Assembly: GCF_964204645.1 (NCBI RefSeq)
Contig: NC_134031.1
Span: forward strand, 18,785,307-18,849,306
Direction of reading: 5' to 3'
Length of the DNA: 64,000 nt
Source of the DNA: Tubulanus polymorphus
Taxonomy: Eukaryota; Nemertea; Palaeonemertea; Tubulaniformes; Tubulanidae
The position numbers were made by a program, and so were the translations under genes. The notes beneath the pieces are model-generated. The model did no database searches. It had not been told where the DNA came from and saw only the letters and a program-made list of their open reading frames with translations. The stretch's first letter is position 1; each line of letters begins with the position of its first letter. Below are positions 36,691-48,287 of the stretch, in pieces.

Positions 36691-39600
36691 TAATTACTTA
36701 TAAAGCGCATTTCTATAAAACATAATCATTGCACTTCACATTATTAAAACAGATAAGAGAGAAGCAGATTAAAACACTAATTTTACAGGTTTCTAAAATA
36801 AAAAGTTTTATGATAACACGATGAAACGATGAAGATTATATATATATCTATATATGTATACATATATGGTATAAAACGTTTTATAGTATATAGATGCACG
36901 TACAGGAGGACATTTAACTACTGTGCCATCGTTATCGGCAAATCTAGCTTAATTGGTTGGAGTTTTCTTCTTTCGGGAAGGAATGACAAAGAAAAGATAA
37001 TGAGAGAAAATGTCCTTCTGAAAAGAGAGTGACACTGATCCCCTGGACAGTAGTAAGTATCCCCCTTCTCGAGTAACATGTGCTTATTAGCTACATCGCC
37101 CGTGGTATCTGCTCCCCTCCTCACATACCCGGCGGCAACATCCCGGTCTTTGAAGGCGAAATATAATGAATCTCTCCTGGTTTCGATCTAAATCCGTTCG
37201 GTGTCCATGTTTTATTTCATCATCTTTGATGCTTTAATTACAGAAATGCATGTCTAGATCAGATATCGCGCTCGCTTCTCAAACATCTTTCAGGAGATTT
37301 GTTTGATATTTTGTTTTGGACCAAGCCGTGAAACCTGGCAAGTGTGTTCGACTTCGTCGGCGTTACTTCAATTCTGAAATGTGACTGGTCACTTTTGATC
37401 TTTTCGTTTCAACTCATGCATTGAAATAAAGATAGATTGATTGATAGAAAAACCAATTAACTTAAATTAATCAACTGATCAATTTGACCTCACGTGTTAG
37501 GTGCAAGCTTAGTGGGAGAACCTAAAGCTGTTGACCTAACAAATGCCGACATAAGCAGATCCCTTTAAGCCTTCTTTCGGGGTGCCAGATTAGATGATTA
37601 AATCATGATATGCCCAATTTTGGGCTGCACCTTCCCTGAATCAGACTCTAGATGCGTCCCTGGTAAGTGAAAAACGGGAAAACCCGAATGAGAGAGAAAC
37701 AATTCAACCCATGGGACCGATTCTCAGTGAGTCAGTATTGAGTATGGTAATGATCATCAGAATTATGATGAATTTAATACGACGTATTAAAGCGATGACC
37801 AAATTAGAACCAGATGTTTCCAGATCCTCCGAAAACGCATCAGTACTATTACTGATTCACAGGATCCAGGTACATGAAGACACGCTGAAAGGACGAAAGA
37901 ATTTAATCACCTGATAACAATAGGATCGAAAGCTCACTATTATACTCTAAACATTCCCGCATCTATTGTGCGGGTAAGTCGCCGATGGGCACCCCGCCGG
38001 TTCGAGCACTTATGACTACCCGCCGTCGGCCATTCGCCGCGTCTGAAACAAAGCACGCATCGGTCTCGTTTACCGTCTTAGCACAAATCGTGTCTTCGCG
38101 CCATTCTTGCGCGTAGACCTACCCCGCCTAAATCGAATTGGGCGGTGTTTTAATTAGCCGATCGTGCTCGTAGCAGTGATCGCGGGTCTTCCTTCAGAAA
38201 CGAGCGAGAAAAAAAACACAATACAACACAACAGAAGCAGCTTACGGCAGTGTCCGCCTCGGTACTGATTCGACAGTGCCGTTTTAATTAGCGATTCAAA
38301 CCGATCGGATATCTCCAGTTATTTGTTAAAGAAAGAAGAAAGAGCACCGGGGAACAAGGGACTAACATCTTCTTGCCTCTGATCCGATGACAATATCCAG
38401 CAGACACTAGACTCGTTGTGTTTATAATTACTGCTGCTAGCTGTTGTAGTAAACAGCGCGGGCTATAGTTCTGTTATAATTAACTATTTGAGTAGATTTC
38501 GACTCCGGTTCCGATTCGTCCTCTATAATTAATACACGACCGCTACTAATCTAGTTGAACTATAAGTCTTCTCTTACTAATCGCCTTTCCGCGCCGCCGC
38601 CGCAGCAAATGAGAAAATAAACCTTTTTTTACATAAATAGAATTGAAGGAAATCGAATTCACTTCAGATGAAGATGCTAATTCAGTGTCGCACGTCATGG
38701 CTTAGGTTTCAGACCAGTTTCGGACCATTGCAGTTCTTAAGCCAATTTAACAACTTAAGACAGTATTTATTATCCTTACGACACTTATGTCACGGCTGTG
38801 TGCAACTGGGACCCAGAATTTCAAAAGTAGTCAAAACATAACATTTCAAATGAACTTTTAATAATGACTTCATTTTTAAGATTCAACCTGAACCGGAAAC
38901 CATTTGAACAGGCTTCTGTCTTTCCAGTATTCATTCTCAGTAAGTTATTTTCTTATAATGTACACTTTTCTTAATGAAGCAAATTAAATTTTCATTTTTG
39001 TTTATATTGATTAAATTCAGGAAATATTACGCTAAGCGCGCGGGCACCCGTCAATCGGGAACCTGCCGAAGCCTTTTGAACTGAGGGCTCATTTCCGGCG
39101 CGTTCTGTATCGGGCGGAACCGGAAGTCGAATTACAAGTCGCGGGAGAGTATAATGCCGTCACGGGCGCGCGCGCGCGGTTCTGAAATTCTAGAATTAAT
39201 AAAACTAATGAATTGCGCGTGGCCGGAAATGGGGATGCTTTTTAGCTCAAACTACAATTCAGAATTTCATTTGTATGAAACAAAACAATCCATTAAGAAT
39301 TCGAGTGGAAATGGATGCATTTTCAAAGATGAAATGTTGACTCTTTCTTCTGATATCTGACACTTTCCCCGGTTAAATCAATACGTGATCTTTTCAATTT
39401 CTATTTGTGGCCCTTTTATTTGAATTTCAATGAGATATTAAATATATTTTGTCAACGCGATTTGTTCACGAATAGATTTCAAGCACTTAGATAAAGTCAG
39501 TCACGGGTTTGTAAACCGAAATTGGGCCCCAAATGCCTTACATTGATTACGTTCTAAATATTTAGGTCTTGCATTGTTTGAGTATTCAGTAATCAGAATT

Positions 39601-40572
39601 CACCTTTTGTCTGTCGTTGAATGGAATTAAACTCTTAAACACCGATCGAAAAAGACGATTTAATGGTTTTAGTGAAACTAAAGTGGGCATAAAATTAGAA
39701 ATAGTTCTATGATCACGGCTGCGCAGCTGTTGTGTCGCGTTGTCTTGATTACAAATTGTATGTGACCCGAAGGCGATATCACTACTTCAAAGTTCTTCGA
39801 AGGTTCTTGAGGTATGTCGGCAAATCTGTGACCAAACTGACGGGACGTAAACGTTTATTACAAGCAACGTCACAGTGTTGTTTAATTGAAAATGAAGCCG
39901 CCTAGACGCGGCACTTTAGACATCGATGCCTGAACGCACCCACACAGTGGACGATACATCACACTCGGGGGTACGTCTGCCCGCGGAGATCAGGCCTCGG
40001 GGAGTGAGTTGATTGAAAATCGATGCAGGTGATTGGTGTGCGGGGGTAATACCCCGGAAAACTATTCGCCAGGCTCCGTCGTAAACGTCGCGCCCATTAA
40101 ACAATATTTCCTCGCATTAAACGATCTCGTGTTTAAAGTGCCTTTGTTCGTTTCAGTACGCGAAGAACCCATGATTTATCAGTGTCTTAACGCGGTTTGA
40201 CTGATATATGGATATCGTATGACCGATAGTTTTATGTCGATTGTCGAAATATTATATCATGTATTTACATTATACAATCTTTTCATTGAGTTGTACAAAA
40301 ACTTCATCCTTCATTCCTCATTTATCTTTTTTGTTCGAAGGACCCCTTGTTTTTGACAGGCCTATTCCTTTAAGTGTAACATTAAAAATATCTAAACTTC
40401 AAGTTTCAACGAAACCGTCGTAAAAATTCGATGTTGTATCGGTTGCAATTGGTATTAACTTGCCTGACAGCGACTGCGACGTAGAAGACGCCTCAATGTC
40501 GCAAGCAAGTACAATGCCTTAACAAACAGGAAAAAACTTGCTAATCATCATTTTTTCCTCTCGAAGAGAGAT
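36691..40572. other. No gene seen
   Basis: Holds one ACTTAAGTCC-family copy. CG-richer patches at 37970-38320 and 39020-39190 are possible regulatory or exon candidates, but no frame is recognised. Confidence 0.45.
38695..38820 (-). repeat. Dispersed ACTTAAGTCC-family copy
   Basis: In reverse orientation it reads GGGTCCCAGTTGCACACAGC. It contains AACTTAAGACAG and CAGACCAGTTTCGG on the plus strand. Confidence 0.45.
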
Positions 40573-41144
40573 AGAGCAAGAGAGAGAGAGAGAGAGAGGG
40601 AAAGAGGGAGAGGGAGACGGAGAGAGAGAGGGACAGAGGAAGAGAGAGACGGAGAGAGGGAGAGACGGAGAGAGGGAGAGAGGGAGAGAGGGAAAGAGGG
40701 AGAGAGGGAGAGAGGGAGGGAGGGAGAGATGGAGGGAGGGAGAGAGGGAGGGAAGGAGAGAGGGAGAGAGGGAGAGAGGGAGAGAGGGAGAGAGGGAGAG
40801 AGGGAGAGAGGGAGAGAGGGAGAGAGGGAGAGAGGGAAAGAGGGAGAGAGGGAGAGAGGGAGGGAGGGAGAGAGGGAGGGAAGGAGAGAGGGAGAGAGGG
40901 AGAGAGGGAGAGAGGGAAAGAGGGAGAGAGGGAGAGAGGGAGGGAGGGAGAGATGGAGGGAGGGAGAGAGGGAGGGAAGGAGAGAGGGAGAGAGGGAGAG
41001 AGGGAGAGAGGGAAAGAGGGAGAGAGGGAGAGAGGGAGGGAGGGAGAGATGGAGGGAGGGAGAGAGGGAGGGAAGGAGAGAGGGAGAGAGGGAGAGAGGG
41101 AGAGAGGGAGAGAGGGAGAGAGGGAGAGAGGGAGAGAGGGAGGG
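40573..41144. repeat. GGGAGAGA minisatellite with higher-order structure
   Basis: About 570 bp of pure purine on the plus strand, basic unit GGGAGAGA (8 bp). Marker variants GGAAAGAG, GAGATGGAGG and GGGAAGGAG recur together as a block near 40726, 40950 and 41046. This shows that longer blocks have been duplicated. Open frames of up to 215 codons are simple Arg/Glu/Gly or Ser/Leu/Pro translations. Confidence 0.95.
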
Positions 41145-41621
41145 GAACGTGTAAGAATTGACCCACATTCTTCGTATCGCGAAAATTGAATCTGTTAAGT
41201 CGCAGAAATTACTAACAAAGGTAATTTTATATTGAGCGTCACTAACGGAGTGAGAGGCTACAGATAGGGAGACTCAGGCTTCACAGTGTTTCTCACATCG
41301 AGAGGAGAGAGCTAGAGAGAGAACGGGCCCCGAGGCTACAGTTTAATCAGATGAAAACACGTACGTGCAGCTTATTTTTGTTTCTTCGATTCTCGTTGCG
41401 TCTTTAATTGACAAAAGAGAATTGTGCAATACTAACTAGCTCGCTACTCGCCTCACTCTAGTGAAGTGAAGTCTTCTATTTATCACCACATCTCCTCACA
41501 CCCTTTCTTTGCATCAAATAAAAACATATATACGATTGAATACATATGATTTTAATTCACTATCTTTGTTACGCACAGATGAAAGTTGCGTAAGTCGTAT
41601 AGTCACTGCTCCTAGTACTGA

Positions 41622-41690
41622 CTAGTTCTGTTGGTCTACTGATCAGTATGCTTTCTTTCTTTATACGAGTCCCGGTTTCGATCCCGGTAT
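41622..41690 (+). pseudogene. tRNA-Glu-like remnant
   Basis: A degraded A box (TGGTCTACTGA, 41632-41642), a TTC trinucleotide in the anticodon position, and a T-arm region with B box GGTTTCGATCC (41674-41684) followed by CCGGTAT. The order resembles tRNA-Glu. The anticodon loop is too long (about 11 nt between GTATG and TATAC) and no acceptor stem pairs. It is a decayed tRNA or SINE head. A run of 15 C follows directly. Confidence 0.35.
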
Positions 41691-41692
41691 TA

Positions 41693-41707
41693 CCCCCCCC
41701 CCCCCCC
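41693..41707. repeat. C15 homopolymer
   Basis: Fifteen C in a row directly after the tRNA-Glu-like remnant. In the open frame starting at 41648 it would encode poly-proline, but that frame has no other support. Confidence 0.9.
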
Positions 41708-44147
41708 GCTGTCACCACTCCACTCCCTTCTCTCGTCGGACCGCTCCCTAATTCTCTCCTCGTATCGTCTTTTTCATTTCTCCTCTATCAATATTCATTT
41801 CTATGTAATGATGATTACTGGACGAATACGAAAACTAGACCCGGAGGCAATCGATCGCATTTTACAGCGCGACTCGAGTCTATTGAAAGTTTCATCACAA
41901 AGAAACTTTTGATCATATACAATTTCCAGAATGTTCCGAAGATGGAAATAATGCTTCAGTTCGCAATAATTCTAAATCTAACCGACAGCATCGCGGGCAT
42001 TGATTTAAATTCAGAAGTCTTCATCAAGAATGAATTGATTCTCGAAAGCCGACAAAGAGGCATAGTTCGAAGGAGCACTTCCGAATTCATATCAACTCAA
42101 ATTTAGATTAAACCTAATTGTCAACACACATATTGAAATGATGCTATCGTGTTTATAAGATCGTTCTAATTCCTAGAACAATGGATGAATATAAAAAGCA
42201 AAACAAGTTCGATATAGAGTTGTTGTAATCCGCTGTAAGTAGATATACTTGAGACAAAGGAATGCGGTTATTCAAGGGGGGAAATGTTATCAATAACGGA
42301 TACGGGTGAACAGCAAAATATTTACAAGTATAACTGATAAAATCGATGACAAAACCTCTTTAGGTTATCAGACGATGAGTCATAATCCGACTTAATTCGT
42401 CACCGGGTGACCTTGAGGCCTTCAAGGGCATTCAGAAAATAGTATATGTAATTCAAGATTTGTTTAAGATGCTTGAAAATGTTGTAGGAAATCTACAAAA
42501 AAGCAGATTCAGTAAAACCTATCGCTTTACTAGTCAACTTAATGGTTAAAACTCAAGCAAGTCATGATAGGTTAAGAGGTTTGTATGATAGCTTATTTCG
42601 GTAATTTTCGGTGGTTTCTCACTATATTCGCAATATTATAAAAATCGTTTCTTTGGAAAGTTGGAGAAATTTATTCGCCCGAATATCAATTCCCAATGTG
42701 CAAGGCATCTCGGAGACAGCCGTTTGATTCGAAGTCAATTCGATCGCTGCGTCATGTATCATAATGGAGTCTCTTGTAAATAAATCTTCCCGTTCGGTCA
42801 GGTGGAGATCCCGGTATATGAGACACAGTCCACAGCTGTCATTCTATTATTACAGTCACAACAGGTGTTTTTTTAGCGATGATCGTTTCAATGTTCAGAG
42901 CCCATTTCCATAATTGTGACTTACATTTAGGTCAGTTTCAAAATCCAACCGCATTACATCTTCCTGACATAAGAAAATCGAACCCCCCTGTTTATTCGTT
43001 CCCGGTAGGTGGAACTGGTGGGTTTACAAAGGACACATTGAATAACTTAGGAATCAGTTATGATAACTCAGGGAAAATCATCCCGATTAAAAAATGAAAA
43101 AATAAACCAGTTCGTTTTCAAAAATAGTCAAATTCATTTTAGCAGTGGAACAGGGTCCATAATTCTATGTAGACGTCCGATGGCGATGCAAGAATTGAAG
43201 GACATTATAAAATCTTAACATTATTTATCTCTTCAATATCGATAGTGGATACTTCATATACATACTTTCTACACTAAAATGATCTATATTTGTTAATAAC
43301 TGACCGGTGATTAGAGAGGCCTTGCTCGTGTTTACTCAAGTCTAATCAAGCTTCGAGAAGTGAAGAATCAACAAATGAATCACCATCTTCGACGTGAGTC
43401 AAATCTACAGCTGGTCATCGGTGCGAGAAATGGCCTCGACGCCAACGATGATCAGGATTCGAATATAACTTTGTTGTTGTTGTGGTTTTAGTATAGTTAT
43501 TGGTTGGGTAGTTTTCTCGATCCTGTAACAGTACCGTCGATTGAAACTGGTGCTGAAACCGGCTGTAATTATAGTCTACCCGCAATCAGATAAACAGTTT
43601 ACGCCGAATGATTGTAAACAAGAGTGAAATACCAGCATCGAACTGATAAAACTATTTACGATGATACCGATCACGGTGTATAAGACCGAGAACAAAGAAC
43701 CTTATTAATCGTTGATTAGAATTCTAGAAATTTCCATATATCTTTCATACCTTAAACACGAGCTGAAAATAATCAATTCTGTATATTCACAATTCTTTAA
43801 TTCAACCTTTGTTGTTATATATAAGTTATACGTAATTTTCCTGTATCGATTCGTGAGTTTCTCATTTGAATTATCTCATTTTGAATATTCTAGAATCAGT
43901 GTGAATGATGAAAGCGGGGTCGATATGATATTTGTAATTACTGTGAATATACGTGTTTTATCTTCCCTTGTCTCTGACACAATTTAACAATTTAGAGATA
44001 TTCTAATTAGCCCTATATAATTATGCCCTCCAGCTATCACTATACCTGAATCGTAAGAGACTTATTTTAAAGATAGATCTATTTAGCTTTGAGAAAATAT
44101 GCATTCAATCAACGGTAAATGTTAGATCCTATAACCGAGTCGTACAC
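41708..44147. other. No gene seen
   Basis: Holds a SINE-like core. The 152-codon frame from 41648 begins in the C-run and has no recognised domain. Confidence 0.5.
42973..43036 (+). mobile_element. SINE-like conserved core, copy
   Basis: Contains AAATCGAACCCCCC, TTATTCGTTCCCGGTAGGTG, then ACTGGTGGGTTTACAAAGGA and CAC. Confidence 0.5.
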
Positions 44148-44158
44148 AAAATGGCGGC
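44148..44158 (+). promoter_or_regulatory. YY1-like motif
   Basis: AAAATGGCGGC matches the YY1/Pho consensus fully. Weaker forms occur at 30508 (AAAATGGCGG) and 36376 (AAAATGGCGA). It lies 190 bp before tRNA-Tyr copy 1. Confidence 0.3.
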
Positions 44159-44194
44159 TTTTTCAATCGATAAGATCAGAAGGGTTAGTATCAA

Positions 44195-44242
44195 GAGGGT
44201 TTAGGGTAGGGTTAGGGTAGGGTAGGGTTTAGGGTTAGGTTA
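44195..44242 (+). repeat. Interstitial telomere-like tract (degenerate TTAGGG)
   Basis: About seven units alternate between TTAGGG, TAGGG and TTTAGGG, with no other sequence between. TTAGGG is the usual metazoan telomere unit. The tract is internal and sits about 100 bp upstream of tRNA-Tyr copy 1. It may be an old break-repair or telomerase insertion, or a chance expansion of a GGGTTA-rich stretch. Confidence 0.7.
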
Positions 44243-44293
44243 ATTTGGGGAGTTTGCTACAAATTGGATGAATTCTTTGCCTTTTCACACCGC

Positions 44294-44323
44294 AAAAGAC
44301 AATCTATGAAATTGTCAAAAGCA
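44294..44323 (+). promoter_or_regulatory. Conserved upstream element of tRNA-Tyr copy 1
   Basis: A 30-bp block ending 16 bp before the tRNA. It matches the block upstream of copy 2 at 26 of 30 positions and at exactly the same distance. It holds a short inverted repeat, GACAAT then 7 nt then ATTGTC, and ends in CAAAAGCA. DNA further upstream is not visibly similar between copies, which favours a functional Pol III upstream element over a plain recent duplication. The role is inferred. Confidence 0.55.
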
Positions 44324-44339
44324 CCAGATGACACATGTG

Positions 44340-44431
44340 CCCTCGATAGCTCAGTTGGTAGAGCGGAGGACTGTAGAGTAATGTGACAAGTAGACATCCT
44401 TAGGTCGCTGGTTCAAATCCGGCTCGAGGGA
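44340..44431 (+). tRNA. tRNA-Tyr (GTA), intron-containing, copy 1
   Basis: Cytosolic tRNA that decodes UAU/UAC as tyrosine. The acceptor strand CCCTCGA (44340-44346) pairs perfectly with TCGAGGG (44424-44430). The discriminator is A (44431) and no CCA is encoded, as in eukaryotes. The A box TAGCTCAGTTGG lies at 44347-44358 and the B box GGTTCAAATCC at 44410-44420. The anticodon GTA is at 44373-44375, in a stem GAGGA/TCCTT. A 19-nt intron (44377-44395) interrupts directly after G37, the canonical place for nuclear tRNA introns and usual for eukaryotic tRNA-Tyr. A T6 run at 44434-44439 fits Pol III termination. A second copy starts 925 bp downstream with the same exons, a different intron and a shared upstream element. 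Confidence 0.96.
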
Positions 44432-44433
44432 CA

Positions 44434-44439
44434 TTTTTT
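44434..44439 (+). terminator. Pol III T-run after tRNA-Tyr copy 1
   Basis: Six T residues begin 3 nt after the discriminator base, typical of RNA polymerase III termination. Confidence 0.8.
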
Positions 44440-45218
44440 ACCTTTCTTTTAGATTCACAAAACCAGTCTCAAGACCATTCTTACAAATTAGTGGGGCGAT
44501 TAACTTTAAATTCTATTGTAAAGGAAGCGCATATTGTTTGATTTACTAAAGCAATGGTTTTACGAAATATAGGAATTAATCCATCATTGATCACATCATA
44601 CGGTCGCAAACTCCGGTTTTAGTCAATCTTTAACGAAAATGATCTATTTTTAGAAGTGGCGAGTCTATCGACCTTTCTTTGAATGTCGCGTAAGATCGAA
44701 TTAAACGTGAGGAGCCCACTTCAAACAAAACACCGCAACACATCAAAGCATCTCAGATGCGAATGCTGGAAAATGGATAATGGGTTGATAGCACGGTGCA
44801 CGGCGGTAATTAGTAATCTTCGAGCATCGTCCGGTAAAAGCGTGGACCGTGTAAATCCGTCTGTTCTTCTGTGTGTCTGTGTGTGTAAACAGTACGTCGC
44901 GTAGGCTGATCACGTGTTGGGCGACGATACCTGCTATTTCCGCTTTACACACCGGAAATGATGCATTTAGCATTAGTGCGCAGGATCAAATACTGTACGC
45001 GACCCGTGCGAACCCCACCCCAACCCCCCGATACTAAACAACAGCCCCCAGCCTGCTTTCAAACTGTCAACCTCCAACGTGCTTCATCATGATCTCTTGC
45101 TTTCAAGTCGAACTGTGCATTCGAAGTGGATGAAGTACTTGTTTCAATGGGTTAATAGAAACACACGAGAACTGAGATGCCCTTTCTGACCGTCAATCAG
45201 AAGTGAAGCAACGCCGAA

Positions 45219-45248
45219 AAAAGACAATCTACAACTTTGTCAAAAGCA
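45219..45248 (+). promoter_or_regulatory. Conserved upstream element of tRNA-Tyr copy 2
   Basis: Partner of the block at 44294-44323, 26 of 30 identical, with the same 16-bp gap to the tRNA. The four differences fall in the middle. The arms GACAA and TTGTC and the CAAAAGCA end are kept, so the ability to form the small inverted repeat survives. Confidence 0.55.
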
Positions 45249-45264
45249 GCGGAGATTGTATGCG

Positions 45265-45354
45265 CCCTCGATAGCTCAGTTGGTAGAGCGGAGGACTGTA
45301 GAGTTGACACTGGTGGATATCCTTAGGTCGCTGGTTCAAATCCGGCTCGAGGGA
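45265..45354 (+). tRNA. tRNA-Tyr (GTA), intron-containing, copy 2
   Basis: Second cytosolic tRNA-Tyr gene. The acceptor CCCTCGA (45265-45271) pairs with TCGAGGG (45347-45353), followed by discriminator A. The A box is at 45272-45283 and the B box GGTTCAAATCC at 45333-45343. The anticodon GTA is at 45298-45300. The intron is 17 nt (45302-45318), placed after G37 as in copy 1 but different in length and sequence. The mature exon sequence matches copy 1. A T6 run at 45357-45362 is the probable Pol III terminator. Divergent introns and flanks beside identical exons suggest both copies are under selection and functional. Confidence 0.96.
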
Positions 45355-45356
45355 GG

Positions 45357-45362
45357 TTTTTT
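45357..45362 (+). terminator. Pol III T-run after tRNA-Tyr copy 2
   Basis: Six T residues begin 3 nt after the discriminator base. The spacing equals that of copy 1. Confidence 0.8.
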
Positions 45363-47856
45363 GAGATTTCAATGATTCGTTATTTTTTTTATAAACAAAA
45401 TTGGCTGCAAAGGGGTAAAAATTGGGGAGCTCTTATTTGGACTATCAGCGGCTGACAAAAGGCGACTGATTTATAATTTCCCGGCTAAATGATCACCTAA
45501 CGAAATACCTCGGTAATTCATCACCTCTGATCGCTGACACGAGACTATTGTCTATCATAGACAACCGTTTATAGCGGGTTCATAATTTCCGGCAACTGAC
45601 AAGAACAAATATGGCGCGACCGAGACTACCTCCACACGTCCACAACATCGCGCGGTGAAAATAATGAATTTACCACCTGCGTTATGTATTAATAGCTCAT
45701 TAGTTAGGCTATATTATATAACCTCGTGGTGGCTGGACGTCGCTATCGCCTCGGGGGCGTGTGTTCGAAGAGATAAGATGTTTGCGAGCGCGCAGTCACT
45801 GATACCGGTCACCCAGCAGTTCTCCGCGACCTCAGAGGAAGAATGTTCCCGTGTTATTCAAAAAACTTAAAACTATAAACTTAGTCCGTTCCGATTCATT
45901 ACGGACCAAGCGTTCACACTATAGTTAAAAGTTGGTCCGTTTACACTATGCGCGTGTGTTTCCGAATGCAAATTTTTCTTGTCGGCACTTTTTTCTTAAC
46001 GAAACGAACCAATTGCACTCAGGAATATATGACCGAATGCACGAAATGTATAAGTTTCTTTCCAGCGAAATTGACTTATTGTGTTACGTATCTAAAAAAA
46101 ATTTAGAGCAAATTAATTCGACGTCGACGATGAAGACAATCTTTTACTTTCACCGCGAGAACGACGCCGGATTATCTTTCAATTAAATTCCTGCATCTCG
46201 TGCACGCCATATAACACAGTCACTGCGAGCTCTTACAAGGTTTCTTAGATATTTTACCCCAAAGCTCTGATCGCCCTGTACTGCATCGTATAGACACAAC
46301 GCGGACTGCTCCGGTAAGAGGATTAACCGCGCTGTGTGCGTGTGTGTTTACAATGAGAGAAATTGTCGACATTATTCCGACGGTAAATTCAGCGATGTTC
46401 AACTGACAAACATCGCAGTCGAGTGACGGTTAAAGTTTAAATCCTCGTTTCGGTTAAAGTTGTCGAGAAGTTTTTCTTTTCGTCTCGAGCGCCAGCCGAT
46501 CGATCGATAAGCTTTAGACGGCGACGTAGAAAATCGGTCTCGAATTCTTTGTCCGTCTGAACCGAGAAATGACACTGGGGAGAAAACAGATACTTAAAAG
46601 AACGGACAGAACGAGATGAAACGGTTTTCTAATGTAAGAACTAATATGGCAGATAAAGTACTGCCACTCCGAGGGGGGTGTAGGGATGCTGCAGTGTCTA
46701 AACAACTGTGGCCGCAACCTTTGCCGTGCTAGTCAAGCCTAAGGTACACCGTGAACCCCTTTGTGTCTGTTCTGTTTAGGGAATTTCTGTCAAAGCTCTG
46801 GGGAAGTAAGGCGGGCACGGTCATTAGCCCCATGTAATCAAAAATTTTACTAACTAGCAATAATGATGCACCATCCAGGGCTAACACGTGACGTGTGTCA
46901 TAGTTCATTTGTCAAACAGCACTAAAGACTTGCTGTACAAAGAATAATCTGGACCCAATTGAATATTTCCTGAGTTAAGATTTGACTTTAGAGTTAACTT
47001 ATTACGTTTATTATTCATTATTATTGTATTATCACTCGAACCTCATCTGAGGGATTTACATAAAACTTCACGGATCTCTCGTATTGTGTTTGTCCATCAA
47101 TACGTATTCTCGAAAAAAAAAAACATTAGTGGGCTTCGATGGCCGTCTCGACATTTAAATTCATTCGACGAGGAATCAATCGCCGCCATTCTCTGAGTGT
47201 CCCTTCCCTCTCTGAACAGTCATCAAAATAGAACATATGATTTGGTGTTTGAGAATTTGTCGTCAGTAATTCACTGGCAGCGCACTGCTATTATATGGTT
47301 TCAGCTGTCCATTAAGCTGTTAATGATATTAATCAATGTTGAGGATATCGAGTCGAAGTTTCACCGCGCGTCGAGTAAGAGGATCAAACCTCTATTATTA
47401 TATCCATCACGGCTTAATTCCGTCATCAGACCCGTGTTTTGTGAACGGTTGTTTTACCATATATACGCGACATATATTCGTTTACCCGAGAGAGGATTTT
47501 TTTTGTCGTCGATGACAGGAATAAATATGGTTTCTATTTACACAATGAATCTTCACCCAGCGGCTAACGGCACAATACACGATAAACTGCTTTTAAGGAC
47601 GAACCTATAGCTCGCTAGTCAAATGGTCTTTCAAAAGAAGCTTTTCGCAGAAATTTTGAGATCTTGATAAAATCTTCTAGCTCGTCCTCAGATTACTACA
47701 AGGTACTTAGGGTGCTCAGGCCGCTCAAAAGGTGGCAGCACTATCTAATGCAATCTCGTTAATGACGAGTTTCATAACGTTAACAAAACAACGGAAATTA
47801 CATGACTATAAACAGGTATCACTTTCGCTAATAACTGCATGTACAACCATCTCAAC
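45363..47856. other. No gene seen
   Basis: The 137-codon frame at 47197-47610 is the longest non-repetitive frame here. I see no domain, signal peptide or repeat in it. A CG-rich patch at 45600-45860 has no recognised product. Confidence 0.45.
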
Positions 47857-47900
47857 CACACCGCACACCGCATACCGCGCACCGCACACCGCGCACCGCA
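47857..47900. repeat. ACCGC-rich short tandem repeat
   Basis: Units of ACACCGC and GCACCGC repeat about six times. Confidence 0.8.
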
Positions 47901-48287
47901 GTATCTCAATCACTCAGATTGAAATCTGACTCCGTGGAGTGAATGAAATATATACTCTGTTTATGATCTCGATAACAGACACAATCTGGAGGTAGAATAT
48001 TTGCGGGTCAGCGTGGGCGAGTTCTTCTTCCATTATTACTCGTTAGCCGTATAACAATCTCCACACAACCCAGAAAGTAATGATTCCTTCTCCTAAGGTC
48101 GACGACGAATCTTGTTCTGATTTTTTAAACAATTTCCTGAGCTCTGATGGATTAGTCTTCCAAGGTAACCGAATACTGAATCGTGTGCATTTCCTCTGCC
48201 ACTCGAAATAGGGTTGCTTTTTTCAACACAACGCAACGACCTTAAACATTATCAAGGTCAATATCATGTGATATTGCTCAGTGTACA

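Noticed and set aside
40519-41168. Open frames of up to 215 codons on both strands
   Set aside because: They are translations of the GGGAGAGA array (Ser/Leu/Pro or Arg/Glu/Gly only), open in several phases at once. No gene evidence.
42879-43097. 72-codon frame
   Set aside because: It lies over the SINE-like core and has no homologous frame in the other copies.
47197-47610. 137-codon frame, longest non-repetitive
   Set aside because: No domain, no recognisable signal and no neighbouring exon pattern. In 64 kb of AT-rich DNA on six frames, one frame of this size is expected by chance.
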